A stretch of DNA of 24,349 nucleotides from CAVOBC01 sp963693635 (GTDB lineage Bacteria > Pseudomonadota > Gammaproteobacteria > Pseudomonadales > Azotimanducaceae). Where the stretch lies: NCBI GenBank assembly GCA_963693635.1, contig CAVOBC010000022.1:1-24349 (forward strand), given 5' to 3'. Under the pieces are notes generated by a model. That model did not search any database and was not told the origin of the DNA. It saw only the letters and a list, made by a program, of their open reading frames with translations. The translations under genes and the position numbers were made by a program. This document shows, one piece after another, positions 24,106 to 24,349 of this stretch (position 1 is its first letter; each line of letters begins with the position of its first letter).

Positions 24106-24349
24106 GTGGAGTACGCGCCGCTCATCATGTTTGCAGCCGTGTTCATCCTGCTGCTGCTCGGCTACCCCGTTGCCCTGACACTCGCGGGTACCGCGCTCAT
24201 TGCCGCCGCGGTCGGCACTGCAACCGGCACGTTTGATGCCACGTTTCTCGGTGCCATGCCGAACCGCCTGTTTGGGATTCTGGCCAACCAGACCCTGATC
24301 GCCGTGCCGCTCTTTGTGTTCATGGGTGTCACGCTCCAGAAGTCCCGCA
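24106..24349 (+). CDS. TRAP transporter large permease (DctM), N-terminal part
   Basis: The right edge cuts this gene after 81 codons. It starts VEYAPLIMFAAVFILLLLGYPVALTLAGTALI, a typical DctM beginning, and continues GAMPNRLFGILANQTLIAVPLFVFMGVTLQKS, again as expected for the family. GTG 24106 is preferred because DctM proteins begin M-[ED]-Y/W a few residues before the first helix. The GTG overlaps a TAG stop that closes a 14-codon frame begun at the ATG (24062) overlapping the end of the small subunit gene. Confidence 0.93.
   Translation, partial: MEYAPLIMFAAVFILLLLGYPVALTLAGTALIAAAVGTATGTFDATFLGAMPNRLFGILANQTLIAVPLFVFMGVTLQKSR

Overview
The window is a chromosomal housekeeping segment from a gammaproteobacterium outside the Enterobacterales. 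Gene order decides this: mutM, rpmG, rpmB, radC, coaBC, dut, (algC, argB), slmA, pyrE, rph, yicC, gmk, rpoZ, spoT and recG follow the mutM-to-recG block of Escherichia coli, with algC and argB placed between dut and slmA as in pseudomonads. Codons are GC-rich at third positions and there is no phage, integrase, tRNA, rRNA or CRISPR array in view.

Layout. 1-843: a frameshifted small exported membrane protein gene (-) and a gap with 15-bp imperfect repeats. 844-4643: mutM (-), a lone hydantoinase/oxoprolinase subunit A gene (+) inserted between mutM and its usual partners, then rpmG and rpmB (-). 4750-5305: radC (-), cut off at the start of its catalytic domain. 5684-7416: coaBC-dut (+), overlapping. 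7939-12050: a long membrane-anchored algC with a frameshift in a C run, argB, slmA (+). 12061-12668: a coiled-coil DUF4124-like exported protein (-) with a broken signal peptide, next to a 175-bp inverted-repeat element. 12940-14295: rph-pyrE (-). 14427-20879: yicC-gmk, rpoZ, spoT, recG (+). 20951-22415: rubredoxin and a dicarboxylate/amino acid:cation symporter (-). 22560 to the right edge: ubiA, then the TRAP transporter small and large membrane subunits (+), the last cut by the window.

The genes cover DNA repair (mutM, recG, radC remnant), ribosome and transcription (rpmB, rpmG, rpoZ), nucleotide and cofactor synthesis (coaBC, dut, pyrE, gmk, ubiA), arginine and sugar phosphate metabolism (argB, algC), RNA processing (rph, yicC), stringent response (spoT), division control (slmA) and organic acid or amino acid uptake.

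I see no new defence or mobile system of the classical kind. What is unusual lies between and inside the ordinary genes. Almost every gap carries a short tandem duplication of 12-16 bp, and three gaps carry degenerate arrays of about 15 bp with the same pyrimidine-rich strand. One gap holds a MITE/REP-like element. Three reading frames are broken by one base, two of them in G/C homopolymers, and radC is truncated. Either this genome slips often at short repeats and homopolymers, or the assembly has homopolymer errors; raw reads would separate these.
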